Position numbers and translations under genes: made by a program. A DNA stretch of 64,000 bases from Rostrohypoxylon terebratum (taxonomy: Eukaryota > Ascomycota > Sordariomycetes > Xylariales > Hypoxylaceae): NCBI GenBank assembly GCA_022497145.1, contig MU385878.1:186001-250000 (forward strand), read 5' to 3'. Numbering within the stretch: position 1 is the first letter of the stretch; each line of letters begins with the position of its first letter. Shown piece by piece: positions 34,974 to 47,331 of this stretch. The notes beneath the pieces were generated by a model. The model did not search any database and was not told the DNA's origin. It saw only the letters and a program-made list of their open reading frames with translations.

Positions 34974-35831
34974 TCACCAGGCGTTGCGATCCCAGTTAGG
35001 ATCTATAAAACTTGTGAGCGAGTTCCAAGAAACTTTGCCACGTGCAATCACTGAGGTATCTGTGATTATTTCTTGTATATTTTCTTCTTGACGGTAGAGC
35101 TAAAAATCCGACCCCTTTGAATACCAAGAATATGGTAAAATAGGATAACAAGCACATGGACAAGAAAAGGGGAGGGAAGGCTGAGCCTACCTTGAACGAA
35201 CGCAGCTAGGACCTTACTTCCAGTCTGGAGCAACGGGTGGCCAACAACAATCTTGAGGAATTTCTCCAAGCCCGCACGACGACCCTCGATAACGTCATCG
35301 GAAAAGCGATTGGTGAACACCTTGCCAGGGAGCGGGGGAATAGTGACACGCGCGCTCTCACGTTCTAAGATGTCGCGAAAGTACTCGAAGTCGCTGTAAC
35401 GCCGCCGCACAGACGACTGCCTCAGCTTGAAAGCCGGGATATTGGTGCGGCATACAATCTCGTAGTCTGTGTACATGTTGCGCGAGGTGCCGTGAGTGCG
35501 TGGGTTGCGAACCTATTCAGTGTATGAATAATCATTGGTCAGCCTCTCATTACTAATATGTATAATACAGGTATTATTGTGTCGCGTGATGAGTCGCCAC
35601 GGAAGCAAACAAAGTAATGGAGGAGAGGAGCAGGACAAGTTCGTTCAATGCGTCCCGCCCATCGTCGTTGGATAGCGACATGCATGCGCGGCGGCATGGA
35701 TGAACGATATGTTCGAATGGAGGCCATACCTCTATCTCGAGGAAGTTCTCGGGCGGTCCGTAGATCTCCTCGAATGACTGCTGGCGCGTGTCCGGCATGG
35801 ACTGCATGATGGGGCGGGTTAGACCAGCCAT
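34974..35831 (-). CDS. SNX3: sorting nexin 3 (PX domain, Snx3/Grd19)
   Basis: The minus-strand exons are 35831-35730, 35512-35191 and 35002-34974 (a 29-nt final exon coding DPNWDRNAW and stop), with introns of 217 and 188 bp. The product is 150 aa. The whole protein is a PX domain. EEIYGPPENFLEIEVRNP opens it, then YTDYEIVCRTNIPAFKL, the PI3P-binding Arg-Arg-Tyr-Ser core (SSVRRRYSDFE), IPPLPGKVF and HPLLQTGSKVLAAFVQ. By family, it binds endosomal PI3P and serves retromer-dependent recycling and retrieval to the Golgi. Alternative starts exist at the ninth or twelfth codon; the first ATG is chosen because no downstream one gives a clearly better N-terminus. Confidence 0.94.
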
Positions 35832-37199
35832 TCCGCGGGGAGTGGTTGGTGAAGTCGGGGATGTTGGTGTATGATTTGGCGACTTGGGCGCTGCTGGAAC
35901 TGCGCCCCCGCCGGTCGCGGGGACTTGCTGGTGCTCGGTGGACGCCGTGTTGACGGCTGCTTTCTGACTCGTTCGTCGGTCTTATCTTGCGAGAGGCTTC
36001 CGCCTCGATTGTCTAGTAGCCAGACACGGCTTCGGGTGGAGAATGGTTCAATAAAAGAGTCGAGGCGGGATCAGGTTTTGGAGTTGCGAATAAGTTGCGA
36101 ATATATGCAGTTTCTCTATTTGGTTGGAGAGGGGAAATATTGTAGGGTTGTTTTCTTCAGGTGTCGTTGTCGGCGGTAGAAGGTTCCAAGGTTCCAATGG
36201 ACAATTGGGGGTGGGATGCGGCTAGCGGGTTGATTAGGTTGGTTAGGTTGGTGGAGGTGGAGCGTTCGACCAAGGGAAACAGCTTCCCCCAAACATCGTC
36301 AACGCATCCACTATTGTGTCACAATACGAACAAATACGAACCGTTAACCCCGCCATATTAGGTAATCAGTAATGAAAACCTTCACGATTGGCATGAACCG
36401 TTCTACTTACCTAAGCTGATAAGCTGACTCCGACCTTATATAATATATATATTATAAGGGTGGGGGTTTCGGGTCCGATTAGTAAATTTCAACGACATCC
36501 CATCTACACAAAATCTACGGATACCTATAAATTAATCTGTGAATCCGTATTCTAAGCCCATATTCACATCAAAGCCACTCGTCATAATCATAATCAAAAT
36601 CATAATCATAATCAAAATCATAATCATAATCAAAATCATAATCATAATCAAAATCATAATCATAATCGCCTCGGGGAAAATACAACCGACTCCAGTAAAC
36701 TCCAGCGAACCGTTATCAATAAATATCTAAGTAATCTCGAGAATACTGAGTGTATTGAACACACTCTTTCTTCAGTAACTTACAGCTCATGCATCTTTTC
36801 TAAGAAGATGTGCTCGAAAGTGAACGGGCCAGCGTGATAATCCGTGATGCATGTCAGAAAAGAAAAGAACCCCCTCGGCTAATACTTTTACAGGTTGCAA
36901 AACCTGAAGACACCTAAGCCTTAAGGTGTTGGTATATTCCAACAATAACAGAGGTGACAAATATGGAAACTAGAAACCACTAGGTATCGATAGTTATTCA
37001 TCGGCCACTAAATTCCCTGCTGTAACCTTGGGGCGGGTCACTCGGATCACTCGGCATTTCCCTTCTTACGATAGACCGGCATGATACCTCCTTCGGTAGC
37101 CCGACGGATAATTCTATCCAGTGCGTTCCACTCCAGGGCTGCTCTCTCTGCAAGCGATAGGCACGACATATCCAGGCCAATGGGAAGGTTCAGCTCCTT
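35832..37199. other. intergenic spacer with an 18-bp tandem repeat
   Basis: This spacer holds the SNX3 promoter and the 3' UTR of the RRM gene. A perfect 85-bp tandem repeat lies at 36583-36667. Short frames near 35871-36361 lack coding features. Confidence 0.55.
36583..36667. repeat. 18-bp tandem repeat, 4.7 perfect copies
   Basis: The unit is cataatcataatcaaaat, four full copies plus 13 bases, without a mismatch. It is itself built from a cat/aat trinucleotide pattern. The lack of any mismatch suggests recent expansion. Confidence 0.93.
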
Positions 37200-39883
37200 C
37201 TAGAAGAACCCCCAATAGTTTGACGTCGTTGCCTGCTCGTCTAGCAATTGCTGTTGCACATGAATGCCTTGAAGTTCCGCATTGCGGGTTGTCTCTTCCC
37301 GTACTATGGCAATATAATACTATTGTGTTATTGTTAACATATATAGATCAAAGAGGGAAGGAAGGAAAGAAAGACAGAGCATACCTCCAGGACGTCCAGG
37401 GTGACCCCGTTCCTCACACTGATTATCTGCAGATGGCTCCATAGCCCTGCGAAGCGAGGTTGACCCAGCTCCCTCAGCCTATTGTCCGAGATATTTGCCT
37501 TATATCCGACGTTGTCCTTCTGCGTGACGCTGAATCCTGGTGATAAGATGATTGCTTCAGCTAATCGATTCAGAAGTTGCTTTGTCAACCGAAGAGGCTT
37601 TCCGTTTTGGCTAAGTTGTTTCTGAAGATGAACGACCATCTTCAGGCCTGCGCTGTATAGCATGTCTCGCTCCTTAACAGTGATGTATTCGGACATGTGC
37701 CATGGAAACTTCTTGATCGTACTGATCATACATTCGTAAGCTCTCTCAGGGCAGTGCTTAGCGAAGACAGGCTGTTCGAGAATAATGTTAATGATCTAAC
37801 ATCCATATGAATATATGTAAAAAGCATGTACTTACGTTGTTATACCCCTCTACATGTTTGCACAGGAGAGTCATCTCTTCTTGGGTAATGAAACCCTTGA
37901 AATTTTCCCATTGTACTGCCGAGTTGCGAGTGATTTGGAAGGGTCTTTCCTCCCATCTCACACCTTTCGCCAGTGGAAATAATTTCTTCATCAACTGTGA
38001 CTGGTTCGATATCGCCATTTCGATATCCCGGTTTCCAATTGTCGGCATGTGAGCGCCGCGCTCGATTCCATTTTGGTACTTGGTGACGACATCTACAGCC
38101 TCGTCGAACGAAGCGAACTCGACAAAACACTCGTACGTCTTGAATGTAGTTCGATCCATGATAATATGGACCGGCTCGTCACGGTCTTTGAGGGACTTCG
38201 CTGCTCGTCCGAGAAAAGCAAATATCTCAGATCGAGAGACTGCATAGGGGATCTAAACATTTATCATTAGTCAATGTCTACTATACAAACCAAGGAGGCA
38301 ACTCACGTTTGTTATGCAAACGACGCCTGCATTGCTCTGCTGCAGATTTCGCAGTTTCTCTGCGAAGGGCACATAATAAGGATGCGAGATGTCTCGAATA
38401 GAGGGGCGACCATCGGGACCCGTCAACTGATTCAGCATTTGCGAACGGTTTTTCCGTACCTCGGCAGGTACCGGCAGGAATTCGAGTGGGCCAACGCGTC
38501 GCACCTCTGATTCGTATCGAATAAGTGCATCTGTTGAGGGGCCTTGAAAATGGTCCAAGGAGCTGCTTCGTGCGGCTAGCCCAGATGGTTGATCCATACT
38601 ACCAGCTTGTTGTTTGTAGAGTGCACCCATGGATACACTACCCGGGAGTCCGTGTGTATAGTTACTTGCGTCCAACCCCTCGGTGTTCCGGGGGATTATA
38701 CTATTCTTCATTTCACCAGGAGAACCATCAATGGCCAATGACTGGGTACGGACATGGTTCTGTCGTCCATTAATTGTGGGCAAAGTATTTGTCCGACCAC
38801 GAAGTGCCAGAAGACCATCATGGTCCTGGTTGCCTTTGATAGGTTTAGCCCAGGCACTGCGCTGACCTTCTGGTGATACCCCACGCTCTGTTCCCTCGTC
38901 GTCTGTATTCACCACCGAGCTTAGAGGGCTCCGCTTTCGAGGGCTGTTTTGCACGACTCCAAGAGATACCTTTGTCTCTTTAACGAAGTCAGGTGTTGGG
39001 GTGGGGGAATTGATAGGTTTGCCCTGTGCCGAGTCGGTCAATTTCGAGAGCAACATCGCTGCGATTTCAGGAGACTCTACACTCTGTTTGCTCGATCTCT
39101 GGCGGGTGTGACCCTTGGGTGTGGCTTGGCCAGGAGCCGTGATGTCTCCCAAACCAACATTTGCTTGCGGAGCAGTTTCGTTTCCATGGTTTAACACACC
39201 CTGCTCAGCACAACGCCCATATCCAGCGGTCAAGACAGGGTTAGGATATGCACCAATGCCGACCATGGCGAAATCAGCTGATTTATGGCCACTATGAGTA
39301 GGAATATTCGCAGTTGGAAGGCGTGCAAAACGTTCGCCTGGAGACTGGGCATGGGTGTTGATAGTGGTGAATGCCTGATCCATTGATTTGTGCGGCGTGT
39401 GGGCACGCAGTGAGGGTGCACTATTGCCAAAAGGCATTTGGTCATGATCAGAGTACTTTTCTGTGTTCGCAGAACATTCCATCTATGTATTGAAAGAAAA
39501 TTTGTTAGTAGGGTAACTCAAACATTGTCGACACAACCGTAGAGTATTGGATAAAGAAGAAGAAATCGACTTACCGTCTTCTTGACGTCACCATACGCGC
39601 TGCCATTGCCGACCAACTCGTTGACATTGCCAGATGAGATTCGAGATACGTGCTCAAAAGTCTGTTGCGAGGTAACAGTACACTCCAACTCGCTGCCAGA
39701 GCCTGACTGTGAAACGGAAGGTTCCTTTGCTCTACCTTTCTCAATATTCGAAGAAGTATCTAAATGAGGCGAAACACCTCCACCATTGCCTCCATCCTGC
39801 TCGTCGCTCAAAGGAAGCCGGGCCCGGAGGCGGGAATTGGCCCATTGGCGACCTTTACTAGACTTGTCGGAATGTTGATCCAT
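37200..39883 (-). CDS. RRM-type RNA-binding protein
   Basis: The minus-strand exons are 39883-39575, 39482-38307, 38252-37836, 37795-37385 and 37319-37200, all phase 0; the introns are 92, 54, 40 and 65 bp. The product is about 810 aa. Residues 1-480 are Ser/Pro/Gln-rich and probably disordered. An RRM-like fold starts at about 489 (VVCITNIPYAVSR, IFAFLGRAA, VHIIMDRTTFKTYECFVEF). A second fold-like region begins near NRDIEMAISNQSQLMKKLFP. The C-terminal part has a helical region (IILEQPVFAKHCPERAYECM). The RNP1-like segment is TYECFVEF. It looks like a conserved filamentous-fungal RNA-binding protein, but I cannot name an orthologue or target RNA. The second intron of the RRM region is only 40 bp. 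The start is the first in-frame ATG; an upstream exon is possible. Confidence 0.83.
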
Positions 39884-42800
39884 GGGGATCTGAAAACCTG
39901 AATACAACGTTCAGGCGAGCTCGAGCTTGACTGTAGGGTGTCAGTGACAGCCAAAGCTTGCGACCACACACAAAGATTACCTTTGGTGATATGATGAGTA
40001 TACGTTAATGATGGTGTGACAAAACAGTCTCAAGTATCGCAGCGTATAAATGGAAGGATATGGTAGAAGGGAAGAAGAAAAGAATTGGCGTTCATGTGGA
40101 CGAGTGTTGGATAAATCATAAGCGTGCCTTAGTACAAAGATATCGTTGGGTAGATGTAAAGTTGGTGCATGTTCTAATGAGAATAAGTAGAGGTAGGTAG
40201 GTACTTACCAAGCACTCAGAGTGATAGGCCAGTAGTGCAGGTAGATATTGGGGGGGTGAGTGGACGGTTTGTACTATCCAAGAGAGCTGGTGGAGGGAAT
40301 GGGTGAGTTGGTAAGGCAGAGAGAGAAAAATTGGAAAATTAAAATAGAAAGAGGGCTGTTCAATGACCCTACCTATGGACTTGGGGTGCCTCGTGGTAAA
40401 ATAGAAGTGGCAGGAACAGCAGGAAAGACAAGGCGGTCACGAGATTAGGAAACTAAGGGTGATTTTTTTTTCGCGAAAAAAATAGAGAAGTATGCCAGAC
40501 CATGGGAACATAGAGCATATCAAAGCTTGCACCTTCTTGATATGCTAAACAGAAGGAGTGGCTCGAAGGGGTATATAGGTCCTTCAGGACAGGGCATTGA
40601 CATAACAGTCAAAATACAGGGTTTGACCGTAGAGGTCGGGAGCGTATGAGAATAAAATATCATGGCTTACCTATGGAATTATCGTCTGTGAAGGGGCGAT
40701 AATACTGGCGTGGTGGAAGAAGATCGAGATTTCTTTTGCACAGCCAAGTCCTAGGTAGTTAAACTCAGGTAGCCTTGGTGAGTGTCGAAAAAGCTTGAAG
40801 AACTTCCCTAATAGCAAGAATCAGGATCGACGTTGAGAAAAGGATCTCTTGTAAGTTGTAGGTTGACATAATTCGTTCAAGATAAAAAGATTCTTGGCGT
40901 TGTATGTGGGGAAGAATAGGAGTAGAAGGGAAAGTAAAAGAGAAGAGGATGGGAAGTAGAAGAGAAGTTGAAGAAGTGAAAATAGGAACGGTTGATGACG
41001 TGGTGTTAAATAATCTCGTGGGGGAAGAAGAAGTTGGGAAGTAAGGTATGGGAGAAGTTCGGTACGTCGTCAAAGATATAGTAGTGTTCTGAGAGCATTC
41101 AGTGGGTAGTTCCAGCAGTAACCTTTCTCAACTGATCATTCATGCGGTCCGTGCTAGGCAGTTGAGGGAAAGAACCAATTGAGGCATAAGCAAGTTAATG
41201 GGCAGTTAAGTGGAAATGGAAGGAGGTGGATGAATTGGTATCGTGTTGGCATATCGTATATACAGCATCAGGTACAGTTACAAAAGGTTGGTCGTGCACT
41301 AGTTAGCCACAGAAAGTGAACCAAGTACAGTGAATTGTCTACCAGTAGTACTATACCCCCTCATACTCAGATTTCTCTAAGAGTACCTCGCCATCAGCAG
41401 TATGAATGTATGGGTTCAAAGTATTTTCTGATCCCGTCTGATCGGTACCTAATCCCTCTGAAGTCCTTCACAAATACCAGTCTAGCTAATAAACATCTAT
41501 ATTCTAACGATAGCAACACCCCTACCAAATGTATACAAAACACATACAAGTGTATAACCAACGATTGTATGATCAGTGACATTAGAACCTATAAGATATG
41601 CAACTGGGAAGGGATCGCAGGTTTACTATTTTATAAAGTTTCTAATAACCTACCATGTATATATACATTGACGTAAATTTATTCTCTTACCCCCTTTTTA
41701 TAATTCTACTAGGTTTAATCCACGGGAATCCATATTTTCTTTTGTCGAAGGGGTCATTCCTGATTCCTGATTTCTGTACCGACTTAGCCTCCAGGTATCC
41801 ATCTTTTTGAAATGGAAGTTACTGACCTTATGGCAACAGTACCTATACACAGTGTATATCAGTATCAACATATCCCAGTATTATGTAATATAAGGCCGGG
41901 TACGTATGTTCCTGCGATATTGCACTTTCCCGCCTCCAGATACTTGTCGGACGGCGTCCTAGTGGGGCATACCTACTTAGACGGATTTAGTCCTAGGTAG
42001 TCGGTAGGCAGGTCCGAACAATTTACTCGAGGAAAGAAATATTTTTTATATGTCGGCAGCAGATTCCAATCATGACGCATAAATACAGTGTGGGTATGTG
42101 GTCACACGTTAAATACCAGGTGCCGAAGCAAAAGTGGACTTATGCCATATGGATCGTGACTAAATGCACCGAGTTACGTGTGGCCACAGCAAAGGAAATT
42201 GAATACTAGATATGGATAGAAAGTTACTTCTAGTTATCTTATAAGTAATCGGTGAACATATTATTTGCTGCCACTTTTAAGAGTTTCAGGTGGGAAAATA
42301 TACTATGGGTTGGCAAAAGGGGTCTGAAGATTCACGGAGGGGAAAGGTCAGTCCGAATTGCTGTGGGTTATCCTCTTGAACCGACAATAATGCTGTAATT
42401 ATAACAGATGATGTATACCCATGCTTGCTGGATAGGATAGGGGGAAAAATGCATGCAGCACCTTGGTGATCGTGACATGAAGCTAAACAAAATAACAGAA
42501 AAAACAGATGTGATAGTATGATCACAAAGGATTTGGATCTGATTACCAGATATTGTACTCGAGACCGCCATGTAGGTGATTGGCTAAGATGCAACCTTCG
42601 TGTTCATCAAAGTTTGACCAAAGTTTGACTTGGAATTCGAGGAGCTTAGAATCAATGGAATGACAAGATAGGCTGAGAGAGTAGATGGTAATCTCCATTC
42701 GGTTGATGTTATCTTATGTATCTAGAAATCTGTACTGCCAGGGTGTCGCTCTTTATCCGTACGTATCGCCAATTCACATTTTGGTTATGTCAAATCTTGC

Positions 42801-42892
42801 ATCTTCACAAATGCAAGTTGGATAAGGATGACGCCTCATCCTATCCTCAATTTCAACAGGTGCTCAGCTAAGTCTTCACCCATACATTTTAC
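39884..42892. other. 3-kb region without a supportable gene
   Basis: This should hold the promoter and perhaps a long 5' leader of the RRM gene, plus the ARPC4 3' UTR. A 102-codon minus-strand frame at 40765-41073 is Ser/Thr/Phe-rich, low complexity, and not credible as a gene. The frames at 41335-41676 and 42286-42594 also lack motifs. Long leaders are common for fungal developmental regulators, which is inference here. Confidence 0.5.
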
Positions 42893-43652
42893 TTAGTCAA
42901 ACTGTAGTGATGTTAGCGGAGGTTAAATAAAAGGAACGCCAGAGAACTCACGGGTGTTAAGAAGGATTCGGCAACGAATCTGGCTCGGGCATTCAACTAA
43001 ATTTCCATTAGTAGGGCTCAGGGCTCCCTAGGAGAGGTTTGGTCCCGACATACAAATAATTTCATCTCCGAGATCTCCTTGTCCACTTCTTCCATAAATT
43101 GGATAATGAAGTCTACCAGCTTGTGCTTCAACATCTCCTCGGTATGGAAGTTTGTTATTAAGAAGGAAATGTCATAGCCCTATTCAGACCATGTCAATAC
43201 TAATAAAGTTGGTACGGGATCGTGTATTGGTGGTGAAGTACCTTGATTGGCTTTCTTCTAAGAATGAAGAAGGCCTCGGCTCGTTGAGTGAGGAAGCGGG
43301 TGAACTTATGAACTAGGATATTCTCGATCTCGTCGGCTTGCTTGATCTTGATGCTTATTCTTACACTGTTGACACTCGGCTCGATAAGGACTTTCTCGTT
43401 CTCGTTACGTGCTATGACTAGTGGATTGAGGAGGACTTCAGGAGAGGTCTGAGCTTCGATTTCGGGGACATTGTGACGTTCGGAGGTTTGGGATGCGAAG
43501 TTGGAGAGACAGAGAGCGGCCGTCAGAGTGCTCCGCACGCACTGAAGGTACGGGCGGAGGGATTGGGACTGGAGAATTTAATAAGTTAGCAAGCCTATAT
43601 TCATGTTGTGATTCCAATGAAACAAGTAGGATATGAGGGTAGAACATGCCAT
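42893..43652 (-). CDS. ARC19: Arp2/3 complex subunit 4 (ARPC4, 20-kDa subunit)
   Basis: The minus-strand exons are 43652-43650 (ATG only), 43568-43242, 43179-43054, 42996-42952 and 42901-42893 (coding F, D, stop); the introns are 81, 62, 57 and 50 bp. The product is 169 aa, the family length. The sequence is highly conserved: SQSLRPYLQCVRSTL, FASQTSERHNVPEIE, VLIEPSVNSVRISIKIKQ, LVHKFTRFLTQRAE, FILRRKPIKGYDISFL and ARARFVAESFLTP. By family, it forms the structural core of the Arp2/3 actin-nucleating complex with ARPC2. The first intron starts GCATGT, so it would be a GC-AG intron directly after the initiator codon. The alternative is a weak GTTTCA donor that adds seven unrelated residues. The downstream exons are certain. 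Confidence 0.93.
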
Positions 43653-44548
43653 GATGCTTAGCCCTTCAACAGCTGGGACTCCAAAAGTTGTGTCTTCAAT
43701 GTTGTGTCTTTAAGGAGTGATGTGGGGTGAAGCAATCGCCAGCAAGACGCTAGGCCCCTAAGGTTGCAATTACGTTGTAGGACCTTAGTCTTTAGGTAGG
43801 TAGCTGTACCTAGGTCCTATGTATGTAAGTATGCACGATATGAAGTTTCAATGTGGGGCGGTACTCAGCAGTGGGCAGTAGCTAGTGGGCACTGCACTGT
43901 GACTTCCATAGGCAATCGTAGCTACCTAGGTCCTACCTAGTATGTATTTTATGTATTGTACAATGCAATGCAATGCAGTTACCAGCTGGAATCCTGGCGA
44001 ATTGACACCTGACAGTAAAGTGGGTACCCAGTTAGGTTACTTCCTACTACTGCGTAGCAGCTAGCCGGGCACCTGGCAACTAGACACCACTACTACAGCG
44101 AAACTTCTCAAATTTATTAGGGAAATTGGGAAGTTGGGGGGGATAAATGGAAGCCACGTGATGTCAATTTCTGATTTAAGACTTGCAAGGACTTGCAAGG
44201 ACGGCAAGTGCAGTTTGTTTGGTGGCCGACCTTTTCGCTTCTGCCCCACTTGGAGTGAAACTCTAAAGCTGGGTGACGCACCCACTAGTTTGCCTTGATC
44301 TGACTGTCTGATTGTGTTCGGGTTAATAAGGCACAACATTGCTATAACTATCTCTACCTACCTAATCCTCGCTACCACCACTACCCTGCTTGGGAGGTAC
44401 TAGGTAGTAACTTGAATTCGCAAATCTTCTCCCAGCCTTTTCTCTTGGATCATCCCAAGCTGTACCTACCTTTTTCTGTCAAGTTCAAAATTCTGCTCAT
44501 TTCTTACAAGATACAAAATATTAGAAGAAATATCACCAGCTCCACAAG
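43653..44548. promoter_or_regulatory. divergent promoter region between ARPC4 and UBP6
   Basis: This 0.9-kb head-to-head spacer has no gene. The word ACCTAGGT appears twice (43808-43815 and 43924-43931), together with several tacctac/tacctag variants. A 92-codon frame at 44061-44339 shows no coding features. Confidence 0.5.
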
Positions 44549-46283
44549 ATGGCGACCATACCAGGTGAGCACTTCGAGCTCTGCCTCCATTCCGGTGATA
44601 CCCTGCTAACTTGCCTCGCTCTGTACAGTCGTCGTCAAGCATCAAGGTACTAAGTACGATGTTGAAGTTGATACCGAGTCGACCGGCGAGGTATTCAAGT
44701 TCCAACTTTACAGCCTTACCGGCGTAGAACCCGAACGTCAGAAGATCTTGATTAAGGGTGGCCAAGTCAAGGATGATACCTCCATGAGCAAGTTCAACTT
44801 TCAGCCAGGCCAGTCCATAATGATGCTGGGTACGCCCGGAAACAAGGATGCTCTCAGTCGTCCTAAGGAGCAGATCAAATTTGTCGAAGACATGACAGAG
44901 GCCGAGGCTGCTCAGCAAGAAGGAGCTATACCTGCTGGCCTGGCTAACCTCGGAAATACATGCTATCTCAACTCTACCCTTCAAACTCTTCGTGCTATTC
45001 CCGAGCTACAGAACGCTCTGAGTAAATACGAGGCCCCTAGCAATGCCGTGAATACTACCGGGCTCTTGCCTCCCCTTGACTTAACGAAGCAACTGCGAGA
45101 CCTATACAAGTACATGTCTGAAACCCAAGAGGCATTCGCGCCCCATGCGTTTCTCACCTCGCTACGTTCCGCGTTTCCCCAATTTGCCGAACGTTCTCGG
45201 ACTGGCAACGGCTTTGCCCAACAGGATGCCGAAGAAGCATGGTCTCAGATTGTTACCCAGCTACGTCAAAAGCTACGTGTGAAGGACACCCCTGAATCTG
45301 CAGAATCATCCTTCATCGATAAATACATGTCGGGAGAGCTTACGTCTGAACTCGTGTGCGATGAGCCGGCGGCCAGGGAAGCCGGAGAGACGCCCGTAGT
45401 CTCGAAAGAGGCTTTCTTGAAGCTCAGTTGCCACATAGACGGTAGCACGAATCACTTACGGGATGGAATTGCAAACGGTTTAAGTGAAAAGTTGGAGAAG
45501 AGGTCCGAGGTCCTTGGTCGAGAAGCTGTTTATACAAAGACTTCGAAGATCTCTCGGCTACCCAAATACCTCACCGTACAGTTTGTCCGTTTCTTCTGGA
45601 AACGAGAAACCCAGAAGAAGGCCAAGATCATGCGCAAAGTCACCTTCCCCCACGAGTTGGACCTTGTGGAATTCTGTGACGACAAGTTGAAGGGAATGCT
45701 TGTTCCGGTTAGGGACAAGGTTCGAGAGGTCCGAAAGGATGAAGAAGACATCGAGCGTACGCGCAAGCGTCGCAAGCGGAATGGCGCTGGCGATGACACC
45801 GCTGACGTCCCTGGCGGGAAAGGCGCGAAGAAAGAAGCCAGCAAGGCAACCGGAACATCCGCAGATGGAGACGTGGAGATGACGGAAACTTATAAGACAG
45901 ACGCGGAGATTGATGCGGAACGAGACGCAGCACTTCTTGCGGCGAAAAAAGAGTTACATGCCCTCATTGACCCAAGTCTCGCCAACGACGACGGCGCAAA
46001 CCAGTCTGGCTTGTATGAACTCCGAGGAGTTGTCACACACCAAGGCGCAAGCGCAGACAGCGGCCACTACACGGCCTACGTCAAGAAGACAGCACCGGCT
46101 GATGCGAAAACTGGCAAACGAAAGGAGGAAGATGGCAAGTGGTGGTGGTTCAACGACGACAAAGTGTCAGAGGTGACAGCAGACAAGATCGAGACGCTGG
46201 CCGGAGGTGGCGAATCGCACTCGGCCCTAATCCTGCTGTATCGCGCCATTCCTTTGCCCTCTGCCGAGGGAACGATTGAGTAA
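44549..46283 (+). CDS. UBP6: ubiquitin carboxyl-terminal hydrolase 6 (Ubp6/USP14)
   Basis: Exon 1 is 44549-44564 (16 nt) and exon 2 is 44629-46283; the intron is 64 bp and the product 556 aa. The N-terminal ubiquitin-like domain (about 4-75) is followed by the USP fold. The Cys box is GLANLGNTCYLNSTLQTL with catalytic Cys117. The His box is SADSGHYTAYV with His485, and the third residue lies in WWWFNDDKV (514-516). A Lys/Arg-rich insert occupies about 350-400 within the catalytic domain. By family, Ubp6 docks on proteasome subunit Rpn1 through its UBL and trims ubiquitin chains before degradation. The start ATG is fixed by the MATIPVVVKHQG sequence, which needs the short first exon. Confidence 0.95.
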
Positions 46284-46867
46284 ATACGTAAAAACGCAAA
46301 GGGAAGTGGTGTCGCATCTGGACGTTTGAGTGCATGGCAAGCAGGGAACTTGGGGCTAGCATTAGACTCACTTTCACTTGATAGGGAACGGTTCGGAAAA
46401 TAAATGTTTTGCCAACAAGGCCAAACTTGTATTATTTTCATTTCCTTTTATGCTTGATGGTACAATACGAGTGCGTGGGTATTTAAGCAAACTAGATGAT
46501 TAGCATCAGAGATTTCGCGCTGCTATGATTCTCTAGCTCTCTCCTTTAGGTATCTAAGGTCATCCATAGATACCTCTAAATGGTAAGTGCTCCAAATCCA
46601 TTTCCTTCGTGTTCCACTGTAGCTTGCCTTAAATCCATCGCCACCACACGCCGTGTTTTGGTATGACACGCATCTTGGCCTGCCCAGAAGCCAGAAGCAT
46701 GGGCGCTACCCCTAAATGTCTTCTTGTAGGTACATAACAAGCTCTAGCAGCGGTGTTGAAAAGAGGGGAACAGATAGATACACTGAGTTGTTCGCACTTA
46801 TACATCCCTTCCTGCCTCTTGATTTGGTGTTGTCTCCCGGCGATTGATCTCGATATCTCGTACCCCT
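46284..46867. other. convergent spacer, nothing recognised
   Basis: The 3' UTRs of UBP6 and the minus-strand small membrane protein gene meet here. The frames seen are on the opposite strand to real genes or lack support. Confidence 0.6.
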
Positions 46868-47224
46868 TCACTTCCTACCTTGGTCTGCAACATCAGCAAC
46901 ATCAGCATCCTTAAGCTCTTGAGCTCTGATACGGGCCCTGACATCGTCAAGCTTCCGCTCAATCGGCCTTCGCTGCGCCAGCAAGGTCGTGCGCCGCCTC
47001 TCCAGGTCCCGTATCCGGTCCTCGGTGCTGGCCTCCACAATCTTCCGCTTCTCTGTCTCGTACTCCTGCTGCGTCTTCAATCCCGCCCCGTAGATCGCGC
47101 CGACGAAGGCAACAGCAGCGAAAGCTCCCGTCAAAACCTTGGCTCTGAAAGCGAAGCGCGAAGGGCGGGGAATCGAGTACACGATTTGCTGCGGCGGGGT
47201 TGTTGGTGGCTGTTTGGATGCCAT
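46868..47224 (-). CDS. small single-pass membrane protein with coiled-coil tail
   Basis: This is a 118-aa uninterrupted frame. The N-terminus is Pro/Gln-rich (about 1-22), followed by Arg-flanked FRAKVLTGAFAAVAFVGAIYGAG (about 26-48), which reads as one membrane helix. A strongly charged coiled coil with Arg/Glu heptads (about 50-105) comes next. Basic residues before the helix and no signal cleavage site suggest a mitochondrial or other organelle membrane protein; this is inference. It resembles small conserved hypothetical proteins of filamentous fungi, possibly of the cytochrome oxidase assembly-factor kind, but I cannot assign a family. The start ATG context is GCCATGG on the plus strand, good in either reading. 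Confidence 0.7.
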   Translation of the reverse strand: MASKQPPTTPPQQIVYSIPRPSRFAFRAKVLTGAFAAVAFVGAIYGAGLKTQQEYETEKRKIVEASTEDRIRDLERRRTTLLAQRRPIERKLDDVRARIRAQELKDADVADVADQGRK

Positions 47225-47331
47225 GGCGGGGTATTTTATTTGTGTCTCTTGTTTCTCGTCGTCAAGATTCCGTTCGTTTCTTCCACTTCGTACACCCTGT
47301 ACCCTACTGTCTACACCCTACACCCTACACC

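Noticed and set aside
40765..41073. 102-codon minus-strand frame upstream of the RRM gene
   Set aside because: Low-complexity Ser/Thr/Phe/Pro composition arising from a purine-rich opposite strand; no domain.
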